Source: Pterois miles (lineage: Eukaryota > Chordata > Actinopteri > Perciformes > Scorpaenidae). From it: 64,000 nt of DNA. Shown here piece by piece: positions 45,970 through 60,400 of the stretch. How positions within the stretch are numbered: position 1 is the first letter of the stretch; the number at the start of each line of letters is the position of its first letter. The notes beneath the pieces were generated by a model. It worked only from the letters and a program-made list of their open reading frames with translations. It made no database searches and was not told where the DNA came from. Location of the stretch: NCBI GenBank assembly GCA_947000775.1, contig CAMQGK010000327.1, positions 18,176,501 through 18,240,500 on the forward strand, written 5' to 3'. The position numbers and the translations under genes were made by a program.

Positions 45970-48900
45970 CAAGGCAACGTAAAGTGGAGCGAAGATGCGA
46001 GTGCAGGATTTGAGTGAAAAATTAAGGCTTATCCTGGGGCTTTAGGAATCTGCTTCATACAGTACAAACAGAGGAGAGACTAGAGTAAAATTACAGAAAA
46101 AACAAGAGTTTCTGGGGAGGTCTGAGATCAGAGGCTGAGCTGAACATAAACTCACTCACAATTCCTGTTTATATAATTTGATATTGGAAATCCAAATCCA
46201 AAATGGCAATAGCCACATCACAGGTGCAGAGGATGCACCCATGAGGCATGTAGAAGAGACATGATTCGGTGTAGATTGGATCATTCGTCTCAACCGAGAG
46301 TGCTGACAGATTGCCCCGTTGTTAACATCCCCCTCTCCTTCTCTTCCTGTGCCCAGTTCTATCCATCCCTCATTTAGACGCTCCCTGAAGCAGCAGGAGA
46401 CAGTGAGTCCATATAGCTCTAATCTCTTTCATGGGACACAGCTGAATGATCTAAATAGTTAGAAGATCTCAATTATGGAACAAAAGTCTTGAATCCACCA
46501 GATGTGGTCTATTGCATAATGTCAAAAGCTGCTGGCTACCTCTTAAAAAGTCATATTTCATTTTTTTTACTCTTAGTTTTTTTAATCTATGCTCAGCTTC
46601 TACCTGCTAAAAAACATTTTGTTCATTTCAAATCAAGGTTTTCTAGAATGCAAGGACACACACCATGCATGTCTCACAGAAATGCAGATTCGCAGCTACA
46701 GGAACTTAACCGCTTATTTTTCCATAATACATGCCAAACATAACCGCTGATAAGCATTTTGCCCCCCGCTCCGACAGTGATGTAAAAGCTCCTCCGTCTC
46801 CAGACTCAGAAACAGCAGCCGATTCATCTTGCCTCGGCCTGGAGGAGATATCAAGCTGCAGCAGCGGCAGACTCTAACACCCCACATCCAGCAGGGCTTC
46901 CATCTCCTCCGTCAGCTGTCAGCTCAAAATGTCTCCTGCCTGTCAGACCAGAGCTTTCAACCCAGTCTGTGTCTGTCTGCCTGCCTTACCACCACCACCA
47001 CCACTTTCTTTCCAAAGTTAGCAATGAGCTTTTGCATCATGTTTCAAAATCAAAGCTGGTGTGTATTCTGCAACCTAAACAACAAAAATATTGCTGATGC
47101 ATTTGACAGGTTTCATTCCTACATACTGTCTTCTCACATTGGACCAGCCACTCATGACAATAAGCAGTTTTCAGTCGTCATTACATTGTCACAAGCATTA
47201 CAAGTTCCAAGACTGCTTTCTGGATGTCTGAGTTGTGATTTTTTTTTTTTTTTTTTTTTTGCCTCGTGCTCGCTGAGGCAGCTGTGTCATTCTTCTCCAG
47301 TAGCGAGTTGACTCTGCGGCCTGCGCCTGCTCGAAGGCTTGGCATGGGTTTGCTACAAGGTTGCCACTGAGGCTTGTTGAAACCAATGGACAAACTAATG
47401 AGCCCCTGAAGGCGCCACTGATATGCCCCATGGCCTTGTTAGAAAGCCAAGATGGGGGAGTTGCAGAGGGAGAAAGTGGCTGAGATATGGGTGCAGGAGG
47501 TGGGGTGGTTGTTAAAGTTATGGGGTAATTGGTGGAAGCTAGTGGGGAAGACAGCATGAACTTGGAATTATGATAACAGTGAAACAAGACTAAGAGTCAG
47601 CAGCCATGCTGGTGGATGTCTGAGGCTGTACATACTTGGACAGGGCAGTGAGTTGAGCTAAATGCTAGTGTATAGCATACTAACATGTTCACAATGCTAA
47701 AATGCTAGTGTGTTAGCATGCAAACATAAGAGCAGGGGCTGCCCAAGGTCGACCCCCAGGTGGCCCACCATCAGGTTCAATTTGGCCAGTTTCAATTTTG
47801 GATTTTCTTTTTTAATACAAGGCCTAACTTTACTGTCTTTCACTGTGCTCAGTTTTACTAGAATTATGTGAAAATAAAAAAGCAAAGGAATCCATTGGTA
47901 TCAACCTGTTACGGCTGGAGATACAGGCAGGCGTGGACTCAATAGCAAATCAGGAATCAAAGAACACTGGCAAACAAATCCGAATCAGCAGGCAGAGACT
48001 AGGTCAAACACATAGGCCGAGTTTCTAAGGCACGAGAAGTCAAAAACAGGTCCAACAATAGGGTCCAACAAAAGACCCTAGAGAAGGCAGTTTCTTTGTA
48101 TGGCACTTTCTAACTGACAACAATGGTTTGTACGTAAAGTCTTAAAATGGAAAGTCATACAGGGATCTTAGAGGGTAGCATACTTTCCCTCTGAAACCCA
48201 ATTCAGTCCTTTATTGGAGGTATTTGGCTTCTCAAGTGCTAAAGCAATAAATTAAATGGGTACAGTAAATTGACAAATTGGAGGATCCACACAGGGTGAG
48301 GTGATAGTGCAGTATTCTCAAATCCACGAACAGACCATGGCACCTGTGCAAATCTATGAAAGCTATAACAAAGTTGACTTCAATATTATGTTTCGTCTTT
48401 ATTTTTCACCTCCATTGCGACTCAGGAAAAAAAGGAAAAGAGCAAAGATTCTGCGATCCCTGTTTCGCAGAATGACTCCAAGACTCTCAGGATAGATGAC
48501 CCATTAGGATTGGGTGACTAAAACAGGAACTCAATCTAATGCCTCATTTCCTCTCAGAGATGAGAAGCTTTATGGCTTGACCTCTCCCAAAAAGATCTCT
48601 TTCTTTCTACAGTGGCCACGTTGTAATCTCACACATCGCTGTGTCGCTTAATCCGAAAATAATATCAAACACATTAGCAAAGGCAAAGGCCTGGAAAATC
48701 CAATTAGAAATTCATACTGTGTTGCTCGTAGACTTGATCACTCCATATGTGTGATGTCACATGTGGTTTTAATGGGCATTTATCTCCAATGGGAGAGAAG
48801 TCACAGAGGAAGCGGGGAGTTCTGGGTGAAGAGTTTCATTGAGTTTCACCGTTTTGTACCAGCCTAAATACTAGACAATAGAAAGGTTGTTTCTCTGATT

Positions 48901-49019
48901 TTACTCCTGTCTTACCAAGTAAAATATAACATCATACTGTGTATTATATCACCTTTTTGGAAACATAAATATATTTGTTATAGCTGTACATATTTCATCT
49001 TTTTATTGAAAGGATTTTC
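45970..49019. other. Intergenic, no gene seen
   Basis: Largely non-repetitive, apart from a poly-T at 47239 and a repeat fragment near 47650-47725. No coding or RNA feature supported. Confidence 0.4.
47239..47260. repeat. Poly-T tract
   Basis: 22 consecutive T; possibly the tail of an old minus-strand retroposon. Confidence 0.8.
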
Positions 49020-49790
49020 ATCATGTTAGCTGCATGGCATGTCAGTGGGTCCACCTCTTTGTTCCAGATTGAAATATTTCAACAACCATTGGGTAGATTT
49101 TCATTAAATTGGGTGACATTCATGGCCCCCAAAGATGATGCCTACACATGTTCATGCCAGGCGGGTGAATTATTCAGTTTTCTTTCCTGAGAGTTAAATT
49201 TAAATTTAAAAGTAGGCCTTTTTATCATAAAAATGCTGTTGCAGTGCACTTATTATTTTGTTATTTTAATTTTTTAAAAGTCACATTTTTGAGGTCTTAT
49301 GCCAACTGGTTGCCTTTTTTTGGTTTTTGGCAAAATATCTCAACTATATGATGGAGTGCCATGAAAATTAATGCAGATATTCTTGTTGCCCAGAGGATGA
49401 ATCCTAATAAGTCTGGTTACCCCCTGACTTTTTTCATCTAGCACTAGTAGCAGGTAAATTTTTTCATTTATCTAAGAAAATATATGAACATCTACAAGAT
49501 GGATTGCCACAAAATTTGGCACAGACGAGCATATTTCCAACATGATGAATCTTAATAGTTTTGGTGATCCCCTGACTTTTCCTCTAGTGCCACCATGAGG
49601 TAGACATTTGTGGTTTTAATAACTATTGCATGAATTTCCATGAAACTTATAGGCATTTATGTGCCCCTCAGAGTGAGTCACAACTTTGGTTTTCATCTAG
49701 TATCATCATCAGGTCAAAAATTTCATTCATTTGTCCAGTTCTTTGGTTTATTATCATACTTGACAGATTAGTAGAGTATTTATTGTGGCT
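49020..49790 (+). repeat. Dispersed repeat with internally repeated phrases
   Basis: Contains GATTGAAATATTTCAACAAC, GGATTGCCACAAAATTTGGC, TGATCCCCTGACTTTTCC and GTGCCACCATGAGGT, typical of a very common percomorph repeat. A reverse-orientation copy is at 51845-52430 and a small piece near 47650-47725. Confidence 0.6.
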
Positions 49791-51844
49791 TCAAGTGTAT
49801 TAGTCTTGTTATAGTCAGGGTTATCAAACAGGCTTTGAAATATCTTCAATAATCAATTAAGGGGTGGCCAACCGGTGTTCATTTGTATGTGAATTATGTG
49901 AAAATTAAGGGTTGGTTGACACACTTTTCACTCCCTGCCGTATTTCTCTGGCATAATTTATGTTGAATATTCTAACCAGCAGCAAATGAAATATAAAGGT
50001 CTCTGCTATAAATAAATGTTATAATGTACACATTTTCTAAAATGGGTGATTTGTCATGCTGTGCATTTACACCAGCCAGCCCCTGATGGGTTGGTTGGTT
50101 GGCACAATGTTAAAATGCTATAGTTACAAAAAAATGAAGTAACTGACATTAAATTCAAACATTTAATTCAATAGTTGCCCATTCTTAAATTGAGACATCT
50201 TAAGCAATTCAACAGTGGGAATGTCTGATTGCTTTTGCCATTAATCGTTCAAAATAATTAGAAACTAACAATATAAAATGTATTCTTAATCTGTCAAGAT
50301 ACTTTTTAATCCCTCTAAATACCCAAACAAAATATACATCAACAGTTACATTAATGGACACACATGCTAACCAACTGTGTGATGAAATTGTATTAGCCAG
50401 CAACCATCATTCATCACACATTTTCAGATCCTATATCAAAATATAACTGATTCTTATGTCTATTAACTAGAATAGCACATTCCAATATATCAAACACAGT
50501 TTTATAATGTGGTTATTCCACAGACCACTTTTTTAAAAAAAACTTTCAACAGTATAAAACTGAAATGTTTACCATCACCAATGATCTAACATAGCAGATG
50601 AGCGCAGGTCAAGAAAGCAAACATTTTGATGTTCAATTTTTGTTTCTTTGACCTCCAAAGGACCAGAAAATAGCTGCGTGCCAACTAACCCCTGAAGCCA
50701 ACCAACCCTGGTCTCTCCTATTATGTGGACAAACATGAAATTCACCAAGATCAGGGTTAAAAGTTCACTCATGGTTACAGAGATATCTGGCCAAAGATGC
50801 AGTACCATCCCACATAATGATGCTTGCCTAACAGGAAATCTGAAGCAATGAGCCACACTGTGCGAGTCTATGCATGCAAATTGGCTGCAGTTTGATATCC
50901 TTACCCCTTTTTTCCCTCATATGTACTGTACACAGGTAAAAGAAAAGCATGCAAAAACTGTCCTCCAACCATGGACAAGTAATTACTAGGGCTGAATATG
51001 GAGAAGACCTTTGTTCAGACTAATATTTTTCATGAGATAACTGTTTGAGAAGGCTAATGAGCTGCACAGTGTCAACAGCAGGCGGTGTACCGGCCAAAAA
51101 ACTTTTAATTTGACACTTCCATCGTCCATCAAGGGTAGAAAGACAAAGAATGCCTGCAACTCCTCAAGGATCCTGGGTGACTGCATCTGTCGGTGTGTTC
51201 AAAACAGCAGCAGCAGCAGCCAGTAGTGTGGAGGAGCTCCTTCTGCTCAGCGGGCTTGAAACAAATGGGTTATTTAGAGCCTACTTCATTTGCACTTGTG
51301 GAGAAAGGGCAGAAAGGAAATGAGAACCCCTTGACGGTTCAGCGTTGGATGTATTTAATTAGCCAATTCACTCTCTGCTTTGCCGCTTCAGTGGGTACAA
51401 TACTTCTTTGTATTTTTAAAAGTAATTGTCACTTGCTGCATCAGAATACAGCAGATCCAGGCGTGCAGTCAGGAGCAGGAAAAAAAAAGTCCCTGCGTCT
51501 TTACTAAGAGCTTGTAAAAATAGACATGCAGGCACATATTATGCTGCATTACTGGTCAGAGATAACCTACGGTGAGTGGACGTCATGTTCATCAGCCATG
51601 AAGTAGAGGTGTGGGCATCGTAATCTCCAGCAGTGATCAGTAGCAGATCATTTTGCTTTATTCAACTGACTGAGCTCCACAGGCTGGTTAACAGTCAAAA
51701 TGGTCTTATCTTGATTTATGGGAAAAGCCAAAGCTTCCAAATGTCACACTGATCCACACATTGTAAAATATATCCAGAAACATGTATAGATAAATATTAC
51801 ATGATTTAAAAATCCTTATCTTACAAAGAAACAAGACAAGTCTA

Positions 51845-52430
51845 CAGCCATGGTAGCGGCTCTGAGGCTGTACAGTGGTGCTTTGAGCTAAATGCTAATA
51901 TCAGTATGCTAACATTTGCTGCTTAGCACTAAACAGTTGCGGCTGATGAGAATTAACTAACGTTAACTAAAGGGGAAGTATTAAAAGTTGTCTTGAGGGG
52001 AACGTGAACGCATACAAAACGTCATGGCAATCCATCCAATAGTTGTCGAGACATGGCGGTGCTTCAGAGGATTGCTAAAGTCCTTGGGATACATCATCTG
52101 GGAACCATGAATATTTGTACAAAATGTTGTGGCAATGCACCTGGTAGATGAAAACTGAAAACTTTGACCTAATGCTGGCACTATGTACAAAGTTATGGGG
52201 TCATCTAAAAGAGTAGAATTCAAACTGTGAGGACTGTGAATGTGTGTAGCAAACCTCATGGAAAACCATGGAGTCATTTCATTCAGAACCAAAACGGTCA
52301 ACGTCATGGTGGCACCACAGCAAAAAATCAGGCGATCACCAAAGTCAATAGGATTAATCTTCTAGGAACCATGAATGTCTATCAATAGTTGTTGAGATAT
52401 TTTAGTCTGAACCAAAGACTGCATCCCAAG
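51845..52430 (-). repeat. Dispersed repeat, reverse copy of 49020-49790 type
   Basis: Has GGCAATCCATCCAATAGTTG, CATGGTGGCACCACAG, GATCACCAAAGTCAATAGGA and the GCTAAATGCTAAT end seen near 47650. Confidence 0.6.
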
Positions 52431-52896
52431 ATTCACGCCACTAAAGTGTAAGAAGTACTTTGACATAATGTAAGCGATACTTCATCAGCTAATATCATGA
52501 TGGATGTGGTGAGGAGCGTTTATCCATACACTTAAACCAATGATTCTCTACCATGCATGTTACATAAATACCATCAATCACTAGCACACACAAATAAACC
52601 CACAACTAGACAAAAATCACCTAGCTGCACAAGCTGTAATTACACTCAAGTGGAGGACGGACTGCTGCTGTACCCTGGGGCTGAAGTGCCTCTATAACAA
52701 GCTTTCATCAAGAGCCAACTCAAGAACATTGTCCCACATATCAACCAGCAGTGCTCTCCAGCAGATAGAGAAAAGAAAGGAAGGGGCGATTCTTTAAAAA
52801 AAAAATAGTTTAATCTGTTTTTGTTGAGAATGGTAAAAAACAAAAACAAAATAAAATGTAGGAAACATACAGGCAAACTACAATGAGATGAAACTA

Positions 52897-52902
52897 TTTA
52901 TT
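52897..52902 (-). terminator. ube3d: Candidate polyadenylation signal of UBE3D
   Basis: AATAAA on the minus strand about 1.1 kb after the UBE3D stop codon, and the first such hexamer I found downstream. Weak by itself. Confidence 0.3.
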
Positions 52903-54024
52903 CAATGGAAATCTTTCCTTCTCTTCTAGCATTTACTGGATATGAGTGGCGACAACCAGTTTCAACATGAATCTGTTTGTAGGCGATGACACACGGCCAA
53001 ACATGTTGCCACAAGCAACTACAAACCACAACTTGACTTGACTAAACAAGCAATACATCAGACTGGCACATATGGTACTTCTCCAAATGTCAGGCCACGC
53101 CCCCTTTTGGAGGACAGAAAACTGAAGATCCCATAGAACAATTTGAAGTTTGGATTGTAATTTTGATAAATTCGGATGCATTCATCTCTTGTAATACAAA
53201 CTTTTCTTTTATAGACGTCTAATAATTATTTTGCAACCATGCCTGAGCCTGAGTGTTTGCAATACCTAAATAAATTGATCGCTGCCATGTCCCTTCAATC
53301 TTCCCCTGTCCAACACAGACTTCTATACATACTTGATTGAATCACGTCAGGCTAGGTGTGTGCTGCTATAACGCTACGTTGTAAGACTGTGTAACTGCAG
53401 CAGCCTCACATTCAAGCTAACATTAGCTAGCCATGCTAGTCACTGTCACACTGACAGTGAATATTCACATATCGTATGTGCCTCAAATCTCAGTGTGAAA
53501 GCCTCGGTTAACCCGCTACACAACAGCGTTTTGTCATTTCCCATTTTCTCTCATTTGACAATGAGTTTCTTTCCCCCAAAAGAGAGCACAGCCTTGGCCT
53601 CTATTATATATTTTTTAGGACATGGCAGTGGAACAATTCGGAGATTAGCGTTTTTGGATTTGTTGGTGCAACCACCTATCCAAGCAACTCTTTTGGCATA
53701 GCGTTATTACTATTACCGGTTTGTTTAAAGTAGAAGTTTGGAGACATGTTTTAGCTTCTTCTGTTAACGCTGTTCCTGTCTATGAGGGACAGAGGATTGG
53801 TTTCCCCCAAAAAGGGGCGTGGTCACGGGAGCCTACTCTGGATGACGTATTGCCGGTCTGATGTATTGCATCATGCATTTCCTTCTGCAGTAATCTCCAT
53901 TCTCATACTTGAACTTAGACAAATATACAGTACATGTCCACGAAAGTTGCTCTCCCAGCTGTTGCAGGTCCTCTTGAATTGTCCAAGAGTGGAGCTGTGT
54001 CCTCCCGGCTTCAGACGTTTGACC

Positions 54025-54045
54025 TCACAGTCTCAGGTACGCCAC
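54025..54045 (-). CDS. ube3d: UBE3D terminal coding exon, VAYLRL and stop
   Basis: 21 nt of coding sequence after a strong acceptor (CCTGCTGTTCTTAG). The phase-0 start fits the phase-0 donor at 63613, and VAYLRL corresponds to the human end VAFLKM. The 3'UTR should continue below 54025. It is too short to be found by ordinary gene prediction without homology. Confidence 0.75.
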   Translation of the reverse strand: MAYLRL

Positions 54046-54372
54046 CTAAGAACAGCAGGAAAAGTTTAGTTAAGGGTAAAATCTGCATAAACACTTTGTG
54101 ACACATGAGGATAAATAAAAATAGATTCCCTTTGACTTTTTAGAAAACTCCACAGTTTGTACTGTACAATGAGGATTTTTGTTCCCCAAAGCACAGATGT
54201 ACCGGATCTCTACGGTCTACTGATCGGCACAGAAGCACATTATCTACAATTACTGTCTTCAAACAACAAAAACACCACAGGTGGTACAGATTTAATCAAC
54301 TTCAAAAACCACACACATGCAGATAAACAAAGCATAGAAAACTAATCAGCTCAGCTCAGCCCGCCCTCCCTC

Positions 54373-54407
<35 letters not shown>

Positions 54408-57400
54408 TTCCATCTGCTATTCCTGGGTGTTTGCCTGCTGCAGACAATGGTTGCGCTCCACTGAGGGCTCTATATTGGGATGATGGATGAGGGCATTTGC
54501 CTCACTCAAGGCCCTGTCTTCTCTGTCCCCATGCCAATGTCTGCTCACCACTCAAGCGCATCAATGGTAATTCATACAAATGATAACAAACGGCAACCAG
54601 AGGTGAACTCCGAGTCCCCAAATAAGAAGACAAAGTATGATAAGGGAGCAATGGGAGCCTAGATTGTGGAGAGGTGCTGGCTTGTGATTGGAGGGCTGCT
54701 AAGCTGGGGAAAGCTGGTATTGTGCTCCTCTTGACGACTTGCTGTTGAGCAAGGCACAAAACCAACAACTCCTCCCGAGGTCCTGTACAGTAAAGAACAT
54801 TAGAGCTGTGGCTGCACTGGGAAGCTTCAAAGTGTGAAAGTATGAAACTGCAGTATATAGATGCTGGAATACTACGGAGCCAGGACAGCGACAGTAAATT
54901 TTGGCATGGGAAATAAAATTTGGCAAAGAACTGAAGAAGGAAACATTGGCATTGAAACACTTGAACTGCAAAAAGGTTTTATTGGCACTGAAAAAAGTTC
55001 CACAGAAAAATAAAACACATGAAACATAAATGCTTATCATATTTTTAGTACTCTGATGTGTTTTTCGATGACGGTGATGGCAGATTTTTTTTTCTTCTGT
55101 CAGTTTTTTCAATTTTTTTTCAACACAGTTTTTTCCCCACTGATGGTGGTTTTCAGTTTCAACTTTCTTTCACTTTCTTGGTGTGGTGAGGAGGGGGCAA
55201 GGAGAGCATGATTTACATATAATCTGTATGCTAAGGACCCAGAGTCTGCTCTGAAGCCTCGGGCATGACCACACACCCACGGCAATGGCTTTCACAAGTT
55301 CGAACTCCCACGCCGCAATTACAGTAAGTGTTTCTCTCTGCCATTGTTTTAACTGAAGTTAAACTGGTCTGACAGAGGTCCACTGGAACAAGTGTTAATG
55401 TACCTAATATGTGACAACTAGCTAACAATAGGCTCTGGGTGAAAAAAGAACAGCAGAGAAAAATACTTTGTGAGTTCCAGGTGAGCCGTTGCTGTACATG
55501 TGCAGTAATGTCAGGGGAAATTGTAGGATTTCTGATTGAAAATGAGTTTTCACGGCTTTTAAAGCTGCTAGTTGTGATATTAAAGTGCAAGTAGGCAGAA
55601 TATTTTTGGCATCATTGGGCACAAATTCCATAATAACCTTTCAGCATATTGTAATTCAAGTGTTCTGAGAGAAAACTACTTTCTTTACTTCCTCATGGCT
55701 GTTTTCAGGATTTAAAAAATCTAGCCGTGACGGAAGACTTTGGCTAATAACAGGTAATTTCAGAGAGAGTTCCTATTGGCTGTTCATTCCCTGGAGGCAG
55801 CTGTCAATCACTCTCAAACTCTGATCAAACGGCCAAACTGGGCAGCGCTGATCGCGTTCTCGCCTCAAATGTTTTCAGAAACATCTTGTAGTGTACTGTT
55901 TAGCTAAAGTGAGATAATTTGATTAAGCTGTTGGGGGGTGCTTGGCATTTCCTCAACTGATCCCAACAAGGCTGCTGGGTCACAAACTTTCTCAATTTAT
56001 AGCTAAACAGTAACTACACGATGTTTCTGAGACATCTGAGGTGAGAAATAGGCATTACAGTAGTGACTGACAGCTGTTCAGAGACGGCAGACTCCAACCA
56101 GGCTCTGATTGGTTGTTTTCCTCTGGTCTGTGAACTCTTGACTCAGAAGCACATGATTTTTTTTTTCCCCAGATGACCTATCTTATACACTACTGTCTGG
56201 ATATAGTGACACTTTTATAAAAAATAACTTTTTTTTAAAATCATATTTGCTCCAATCTGCCAACTCCAGCTTTAAGCAAATGGCGGTTCCTCTCCGACAA
56301 TGTAACTATAGTATGTCTACAACATGGAACTTTAAGTCCAAGACGCATATCAGCTGGTTGAGAGCCTGACTGAAGAGCTGAATCACAAGCAAAGGTATCG
56401 GAAGACTCACTACTTCCCACTTCCTCCTGGTGAGTACATTTTAGAAATCAACTGTTTGGATTATAAGAAACCACACAAAAGACAGGTTCTCAGGTAGTTT
56501 GTATTTAACAGTGTTAAAATTACATGAAGTGCTTTAAACTGGTTGCGATACTCACAGCAGGTCTTCCCAGAACACTTGATGATAATATGCTTAAGGGTGT
56601 TACACTTCTTTGATCACTTCTTTGATTGTTTGAGCTTTAGAAAAATATAAAACATGACTGCAAAGCCTTAGAAGTAATACATCTAGCTGTAGCAAGAGAT
56701 AACCTTTGGTTTTATTTTCCATCTCTACACAACAGCTTAGTTGTTGAAGAAGGGACTTTTACAGAACAGTTGTTAATGCCTGGGTATTAAAAAGACAATG
56801 ACAAGAAGAGGGAAGACGCTAGGAAGTTTTTAAAGCAACACATACTCTTTGATGCTTGGTGCCAGGGACTGTTATCATAACACTTAAATCTTGGCAAGCA
56901 GCAAGGAGGATGTTTTTTCAAGAGGTGTGGAAAAATAAAATGTGATAAAAGAAACAAATCACTGCTGCTACACAGAGTACTACATTCAAAGGAAAGTCCT
57001 GCAGTTCAAGCAGATACCAGATATGGACAAGAATATATTCTCAGACCCAAATAATGATGCATTGCGGTTACGATCCTTGCATGTGTCTCCACCCTACGCT
57101 AAGAACCACGATCCGAATTTAATACAAAAGAACAATTGCTCCGATTTTGAGAATTCAGCTCTTTTTGTTCCTGCCACAGGTTACCCCAAGCAGTCAGTAA
57201 ATGCAGCTGCCATCAACTTATTATTAGTCTGAATGATGTTTCATCCATGAGTGCATACATGATCAATGAGTTTCATTCTCTTAGATGCCATACAACATAT
57301 TTTAATGGAGTAATGAGCAATTCACACCAAATGTGAAGAGAATTTTCACCTCCTGTTACCCTTGAGAGTTTGACCGTGTGATCATTTGTGTTTATTCTAA

Positions 57401-60400
57401 ACCCACAGGAAAAGCGCCGAGCTTTGATGCACATTTTCGTAGTGGCCAAACAGTGACGGTACTACAGCTTCCATGTCTGTCTCATGATACCATTGGGCCG
57501 CTTACCCCATAGACTTACAATGGGAAAGAGATGTCTGTGACTCAGCAGCTAATGTTTCTGGCGCTAAATCAACTTCCCAGTATGAACACTTGAATAGGCC
57601 TTATTTAAATCATTAGGTCATAAAAGTTGTAAAATGCACTAATAGTCGAAACCAAACGGCGTCATGTCTGGATTCATAACACCATCCAGAGGTGCACACA
57701 ACTGGGTGATTTTTTCTGGATTACTGTGAACCAAAATAAACAGATTTTGGTGAAACTGAACTGCAATAAATGGATCAAAAGAATGCCAAAATAACTACAA
57801 AATCATGCAGATTTGTAAAAAGTCTGAATTCATGCTTTGTCAGATTTGTCGTCAAGATGACAAGCGGACAACTTTTAAAATGCTTGTTATCTGAATGGAG
57901 TTCGATCAGATTCAACAATGTCAGGAGAATCTCGGTGCCGCGGCACAGGAATGACCAATTTACGAGACAGCTAGCAACTTAGTTAACAAGGATCACAATA
58001 AATCAGTATCGAATTGAAATACTTGTAGAATTGCAATACTAAAATTGGAATACATATAATCGGCATCCAAGTATCATGATAGAATCAAATCGGGGGATAC
58101 GTGTATCGTCCCAGCACTATTCTGCTGCCAGAGCATCAAAATTATTTAAAAAGCTAGCATACAAGTCGAAACTTAGCCTTAAGTAATTAAGCGGTAGTAG
58201 CAGGATTGCAAACTTGACCACACAGACCTCAAACACAATTTAACTGTATGAAAAAATACTGTTATGATATCCACCTATTTTTTGTGGTGTTATTTAAAAT
58301 CCATTTTAACATCAATAGAAATGGACACATTATGAATATGACGGGTGGTGTTGGTGAAGGGTTACTTTAGCTCATCACATAGGGATGTGAGGCTATGCCA
58401 GACAGAACAGGCTGGTAATTGCTTTAGACATTAATATATGTCTTGTACAAATGTCACAGCAACCTTGGGCTCAGGGCATCCTACACACAACCAATGCAGT
58501 ATTAATCCATCATACACAAAAGACCTAATTCAATAAACTGCATCATTTCCATCACACTATAGGTAAACAATGCATTATTTTTAAATGATCAGCCTCATTT
58601 CTGTTGTCAAGCGGAGATATCCTGATGTAAACACTGACAAAGAACAGCGTCACAGAACCCCTGCTCTGTTTATTAATTCCCTCTCTCATCCACTGGTCCA
58701 CGTGCAATGAATCGAGATGTGTGCGTCTTGGGGGAAGTCATTTATTTCGTCAAAGTGCAGCCGCTCCTGGTGGGAAGCTGTGTGAACTGGAGAAAGACTA
58801 AGGCGATGTATGATCGATACATGTCTTCATTGTAAAACGTCGGAGCAGTTTTTGGATCGTTTTTTGCCTAACCTACATGCCATCTCTGTGGGAGTGAAGA
58901 GGAGATTAATGAGGTGCTGGGGAGGAGGGAGGTGTTGTCTGTTCCCAGGCTAGAGAGTGACACTCAGAGCTTGAGCCACTTTACACCCCATTACACTGGC
59001 GGGCCCAGGGATGGAGGGCGGGGAACACAGCAGCCCAGACAACAGTAGACATTCCACATGCAGAATAATAACAGGCTGGGTTATGCTGCACGCTTTGATG
59101 CACTCGCAGGGATGAAATTATCCACAAAAAAAACAAAAAAACAAAACCCACACACATATGCACACACCCATTTTAAAACAGTTACCTGCAAACTTTGGGT
59201 TAGTGCTGTTACAGATGGGTTGGGCTGTTGGCTGTTGGGGTTGATGCTGATATATGGTGTCTTCATGAAGCTTGTAAGCTTGTGTTTACAGCATGGGAAG
59301 TCGTGTACACAATATGCTTGGTGTTCAAGTGGTGAAGTCATGAGAAAACCGCTGCTGAGCAACTGCAATATTAACGTTACTGTCCGAGTCTAGAAGCCAC
59401 AGAGGCTAGCAATTTAGTAAGCTAGAAAGTGAATAACATAATGAAGGAAATGTAAGATATAATAACAGAGGAGAAAGATGAGGTCGCTGGGAATACCAAC
59501 ATTTTCCCCAGGTATATTATACAATTATGAAAAATAATAATAAGAATTACAATATACAACTCTAAATTGCAATAAAGTCACTTATTATGTGCTGAAAAAT
59601 GATGTTCCATGGCCTCCACCATTTCTAACAATGTCAACAAACACGTCACAACTCGTGAACTCTTTCAGAAACTTTCCACCTAAGAGGTTGTGAAACCCCA
59701 AGAAGGGGGGCGTTCATATGGACTCTTCTTGCGAACACGGTAAACACATCTTTCTCCTCTGTCACTATGTCGTTCCATTTCCTTCATTATGTTACCCACT
59801 TGCTAACTTGCTAAATTGTTAGCCTCTGTGGCTTCTAGACACCATATTGCTGTTGCTTAAAAGTGTTTTTTGCACAACTTAACCAACTGAAAGCCAAGCA
59901 TATCGTGCACATGACTTCCCATGTTGTACACACAAGCTCATAAGTTTAATTTGAGAGCACCAACAGTGTGCAGATTAAAAAAAAAATTGGGAGCAGTCAG
60001 TGAGATCTACCTTTAATCTAATGGATGTGGCGAACTTTGGTTACATATTTAATGTTTTCACAGCACACATTCTGGTCATAGCAGGGAAAGCACAGGTGTA
60101 ATAGCCAGGTGAGCCAGCTCCAGCGAAGAGCATAGAAGCAAAGAGGAGAAACACAGGTGCTTTTATTTTGACAAGAGCCACTAGATGGCGCTGCAGTAGC
60201 ACTGCCGCCATTTTGGACTGAAAACGCAAAAATGAGTCCATGACCTGTAATAATGGGTATAGTGGCTGTAATTCATCACTTTTATCATCTCATAATACAT
60301 CCATGGGCTGTACGCTGTAAACCTGTACAGTGGTGGATGTATTAACATCTCTGTTCCCAAACAACTGGCTATCGGCCAGTAGCTAGTAGTGCGAGTAGCA

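Noticed and set aside
46526..46543. Alternative UBE3D terminal exon coding VASSF then stop
   Set aside because: It has a phase-0 acceptor-like AG but a poor pyrimidine tract and ends unlike the family; 54025-54045 fits far better.
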